The notes under the pieces: model-generated
Database searches by the model: none
Told to the model about the DNA's origin: nothing
The model's input: only the letters and a program-made list of their open reading frames with translations
Source of the DNA: Oscillospiraceae bacterium
GTDB lineage: Bacteria > Bacillota > Clostridia > Oscillospirales > Acutalibacteraceae
DNA: 64,000 bases
Assembly (NCBI GenBank): GCA_003526845.1
Contig: DPVM01000002.1
Location: 48,454 to 112,453, forward strand
Direction: 5' to 3'
Made by a program: the position numbers and the translations under genes
Shown here: positions 62,307 to 64,000 of the stretch, one piece after another
Numbering within the stretch: position 1 is the first letter of the stretch
Layout: every line of letters begins with the position of its first letter

Positions 62307-62377
62307 TTAATGTCCTCCTTGTTTATAGAATGTAAAATCGGGTTAAAAGTCGAATATCCCAAAAATACCTATTTTAC

Positions 62378-62406
62378 ATTTTAACACTTGATAGTTATAA
62401 TATCAA
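62378..62406 (-). promoter_or_regulatory. Sigma-A type promoter of the carboxyltransferase operon
   Basis: Minus strand -35 TTGATA (62401-62406), 17-nt spacer, -10 TAAAAT (62378-62383); leader of about 65 nt. Confidence 0.7.
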
Positions 62407-62460
62407 CAAAAATTTTCATAATTTGAAAAAAAGATACACTATATTTTGTCCTTTAATATA

Positions 62461-62489
62461 TTGAAATATTTAGCATTATGCACTATAAT
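62461..62489 (+). promoter_or_regulatory. Sigma-A type promoter of the PfkB kinase gene
   Basis: -35 TTGAAA (62461-62466), 17-nt spacer, -10 TATAAT (62484-62489). It covers the in-frame ATG at 62478, which therefore cannot be the start of the kinase. Confidence 0.75.
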
Positions 62490-62528
62490 GTTAAAAAATC
62501 AACTATAGCAATATTTAAGGAGCATGTT

Positions 62529-63443
62529 ATGGATTTCATTTCAGGCGCAGGCGCAACGAATGTAGATTTACTGTATCAGGGTTTTGACAGACTTGCCGGA
62601 GTCGGCGAGGAATTATATTGCAAAGATTTCAGTCTTCAATTGGGCGGCGGTTTGCCTGCCACACTTATTAATTTGGGCAGGCTCGGAATCGACACAAGGA
62701 TTGCTACCGAACTTTCCACAGACATTTTTTCAGAATTTGCAAAGGCAAAATTTGAAGAAAACAATGTCACACCGACAAACCTTTATTCCGGCGATAAAAT
62801 TCCACTGAATATTACTTCAGCAATAATTTTGCCGCACGACAGAACATTTTATACATACGGCAAAGGCAGCATTGAGCCGGACGATAAGGCAAAGGAAGCT
62901 TTTTACAACATAGCGTCAGGCTCAAAAATCACAATGATGCAACTCGGCGGATTTTTGGATGTATATAAAAAGCTCCATGACGAGGGTACGATTCTTGTAC
63001 TTGATACCGGATGGGACGACGAGATGAGTTTTGAAAAATACAACGATTATCTTGAAATTGCCGATTACTACACACCGAACCAAAAAGAGGCTTTGCAAAT
63101 CACAGGAGAAAGCAATGCAAAAGACGCGGCATACAAGCTCAAGCGTTACTTTGACAAAGTTGTTGTTAAGGTTGACAAAGACGGCTGTATCGGAATTGAC
63201 GGCGACGAATATTTCTTTGTTAAGAGCATTGACGAATTTCATAATGTCGACTCAACGGGCGCCGGCGACGCCTTTTTGGCAGGATTTATGTATGGTATAT
63301 TCCATGATTACAGTCTTAAAGAAAGTGTTCTCTTCGGAAACATAACAGGCGGCAAAGCTGTTACGGCAGTCGGCGCACTCAGTGGATATGTAACCGAAAA
63401 AGAATTGCTTGAATACAAAAGCAAATATAATGATTTGATATAA
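62529..63443 (+). CDS. PfkB family carbohydrate kinase
   Basis: 304 residues from ATG 62529 (MDFISGAGATNVDLLYQG), AAGGAG 8 nt upstream. Ribokinase-like fold: N-terminal GGGLPATLINLGRLGIDT (PfkB signature 1 region, about 38-55), YTPNQKEAL (about 184-192) and the anion-hole motif STGAGDAFLAGF (about 243-254, catalytic Asp in GAGD). Phosphorylates a sugar or nucleoside; which one is not clear. Monocistronic, divergent from the carboxyltransferase operon. No sugar transporter adjoins it. Confidence 0.9.
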   Translation: MDFISGAGATNVDLLYQGFDRLAGVGEELYCKDFSLQLGGGLPATLINLGRLGIDTRIATELSTDIFSEFAKAKFEENNVTPTNLYSGDKIPLNITSAIILPHDRTFYTYGKGSIEPDDKAKEAFYNIASGSKITMMQLGGFLDVYKKLHDEGTILVLDTGWDDEMSFEKYNDYLEIADYYTPNQKEALQITGESNAKDAAYKLKRYFDKVVVKVDKDGCIGIDGDEYFFVKSIDEFHNVDSTGAGDAFLAGFMYGIFHDYSLKESVLFGNITGGKAVTAVGALSGYVTEKELLEYKSKYNDLI

Positions 63444-63530
63444 GGGAATTATTAAAAATCCGAAAGAATAAATATAGTAATTCAATTGAAAAAATAAGGA
63501 GTAAATCCATAAAAACTTGAAAATAAGCAA

Positions 63531-63573
63531 AAATGAAAACTGATTCCGTTTAAATCGAAATCAGTTTTCATTT
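63531..63573. terminator. Bidirectional terminator between the kinase and the last gene
   Basis: AAATGAAAACTGATT (63531-63545) pairs with AATCAGTTTTCATTT (63559-63573); T-rich on both sides. 63444-63530 holds nothing else visible apart from an orphan AAGGAG at 63496 without a start codon. Confidence 0.82.
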
Positions 63574-64000
63574 TATTTTTCATCATTCTCGTCATTAATC
63601 TCGTCATCATTATTCTCGTCCAAATCCTTATCATCGGTGGATGTGGAGGATTTTTTTGATGAGGATTGTTTGTCTTTTTTGAGCATTCCCGAGATTATAA
63701 ACAATGCTCCGACTGCGGCAGTTATGCATGCGGCAATTACCATTATCTTTGCGTCTTTTGATATTGTGCCGCCGTCTTTGTTTGAATAATCCTCTTCTGC
63801 GCTCAAAACATATTCGTCGCCGCTGTTCCCCTGCTCCGATTACGCCGAGGCTTGCGGCCCGACATTGCCTTGGGTATCCGTTTTCATCTTTGGCTGCACT
63901 TTTGTTGTTTGAGTTACAACTCCGCCTGAAAACTTTGTTGAATATTGGTTTTCTGCGCTTGTTTTTGTTTGTTTTCTATTTTCTTTTGCTTTGCCGTTTG
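63573..64000 (-). pseudogene. C-terminal end of a membrane protein, interrupted by an in-frame TAA
   Basis: From the window edge the frame is open for 52 codons (ending VQPKMKTDTQGNVGPQASA), meets TAA at 63840-63842 and, in the same frame, continues SEQGNSGDEYVLSAEEDYSN to a stop at 63573. The second part has one membrane helix (IMVIAACITAAVGALFIISG) and an acidic tail of about 35 residues. Composition and register are continuous across the stop, so I read it as one gene with a nonsense mutation, which would remove the membrane anchor. Family not recognised; a start for the lower part could be TTG at 63806. Confidence 0.5.

Noticed and set aside
1..64000. CRISPR arrays, insertion sequences, phage genes, tRNA and rRNA genes
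   Set aside because: No regularly spaced direct repeats, transposase or integrase motifs, or cloverleaf sequences were seen when reading both strands; this was by eye only.

Overview
The window looks like chromosome of an endospore-forming Clostridia member, most likely an anaerobic gut Oscillospirales/Ruminococcaceae-type organism. The reasons are low to moderate GC, a complete spoIIIAA-AH operon and spoIIID, the Firmicutes order asp23-nusB-xseA-xseB-ispA-dxs-tlyA-nadK-argR-recN, BspA-type leucine-rich-repeat secreted proteins, a huge secreted GH43 protein and a single dockerin-like repeat. No tRNA, rRNA, CRISPR array, insertion sequence or phage gene was found.

Layout. 1-10.8 kb (minus): 3'-truncated addB, DUF2461, a methionine-gamma-lyase-family PLP enzyme, a GNAT acetyltransferase, two tandem M42 aminopeptidases, murD, a small membrane protein and ligA. 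10.8-14.8 kb (minus): a membrane protein, then an ECF sigma factor with a beta-propeller putative anti-sigma and a secreted, membrane-anchored protein; the sigma gene and the secreted-protein gene share an upstream motif. 14.9-30.8 kb (minus): tyrS, then the DNA-repair/isoprenoid block recN to nusB, asp23 and spoIIIAH-AA, which starts at a well-matched sigma-E promoter. 30.8-36.3 kb (plus): a YfhO-like membrane protein with a GtrA-like N-terminus, a long PRPP synthetase and a coupled membrane protein. 36.4-44 kb: LRR protein, spoIIID, proC, metK behind a SAM-I riboswitch, an apparently strongly expressed SDR/zinc-ribbon protein and inorganic pyrophosphatase.

43.8-53.9 kb is the most accessory part. 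It has a 2292-residue secreted GH43/LamG protein with a 46-codon peptide gene coupled to its 3' end, an LRR protein with half a dockerin, a C-terminal remnant of altronate dehydratase (uxaA), an unassigned structured RNA of about 450 nt with its own promoter and terminator, a DUF1292 gene and a probable 6S RNA. 53.9-58.4 kb: alpha/beta hydrolase, membrane-anchored metallophosphoesterase, GPH sugar symporter and nucleotide-sugar-type epimerase. 58.4-62.3 kb: a methyltransferase and a three-gene biotin carboxyltransferase set (12S-like, 1.3S-like, 5S-like) resembling transcarboxylase. 62.5-64 kb: a PfkB sugar kinase and the broken C-terminal end of a membrane protein with an in-frame stop codon.

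The best candidates for something undescribed are the minus-strand RNA at 52.65-53.10 kb and the small peptide gene at 43872-44012. All family calls are from recognition of sequence motifs; no search was run.
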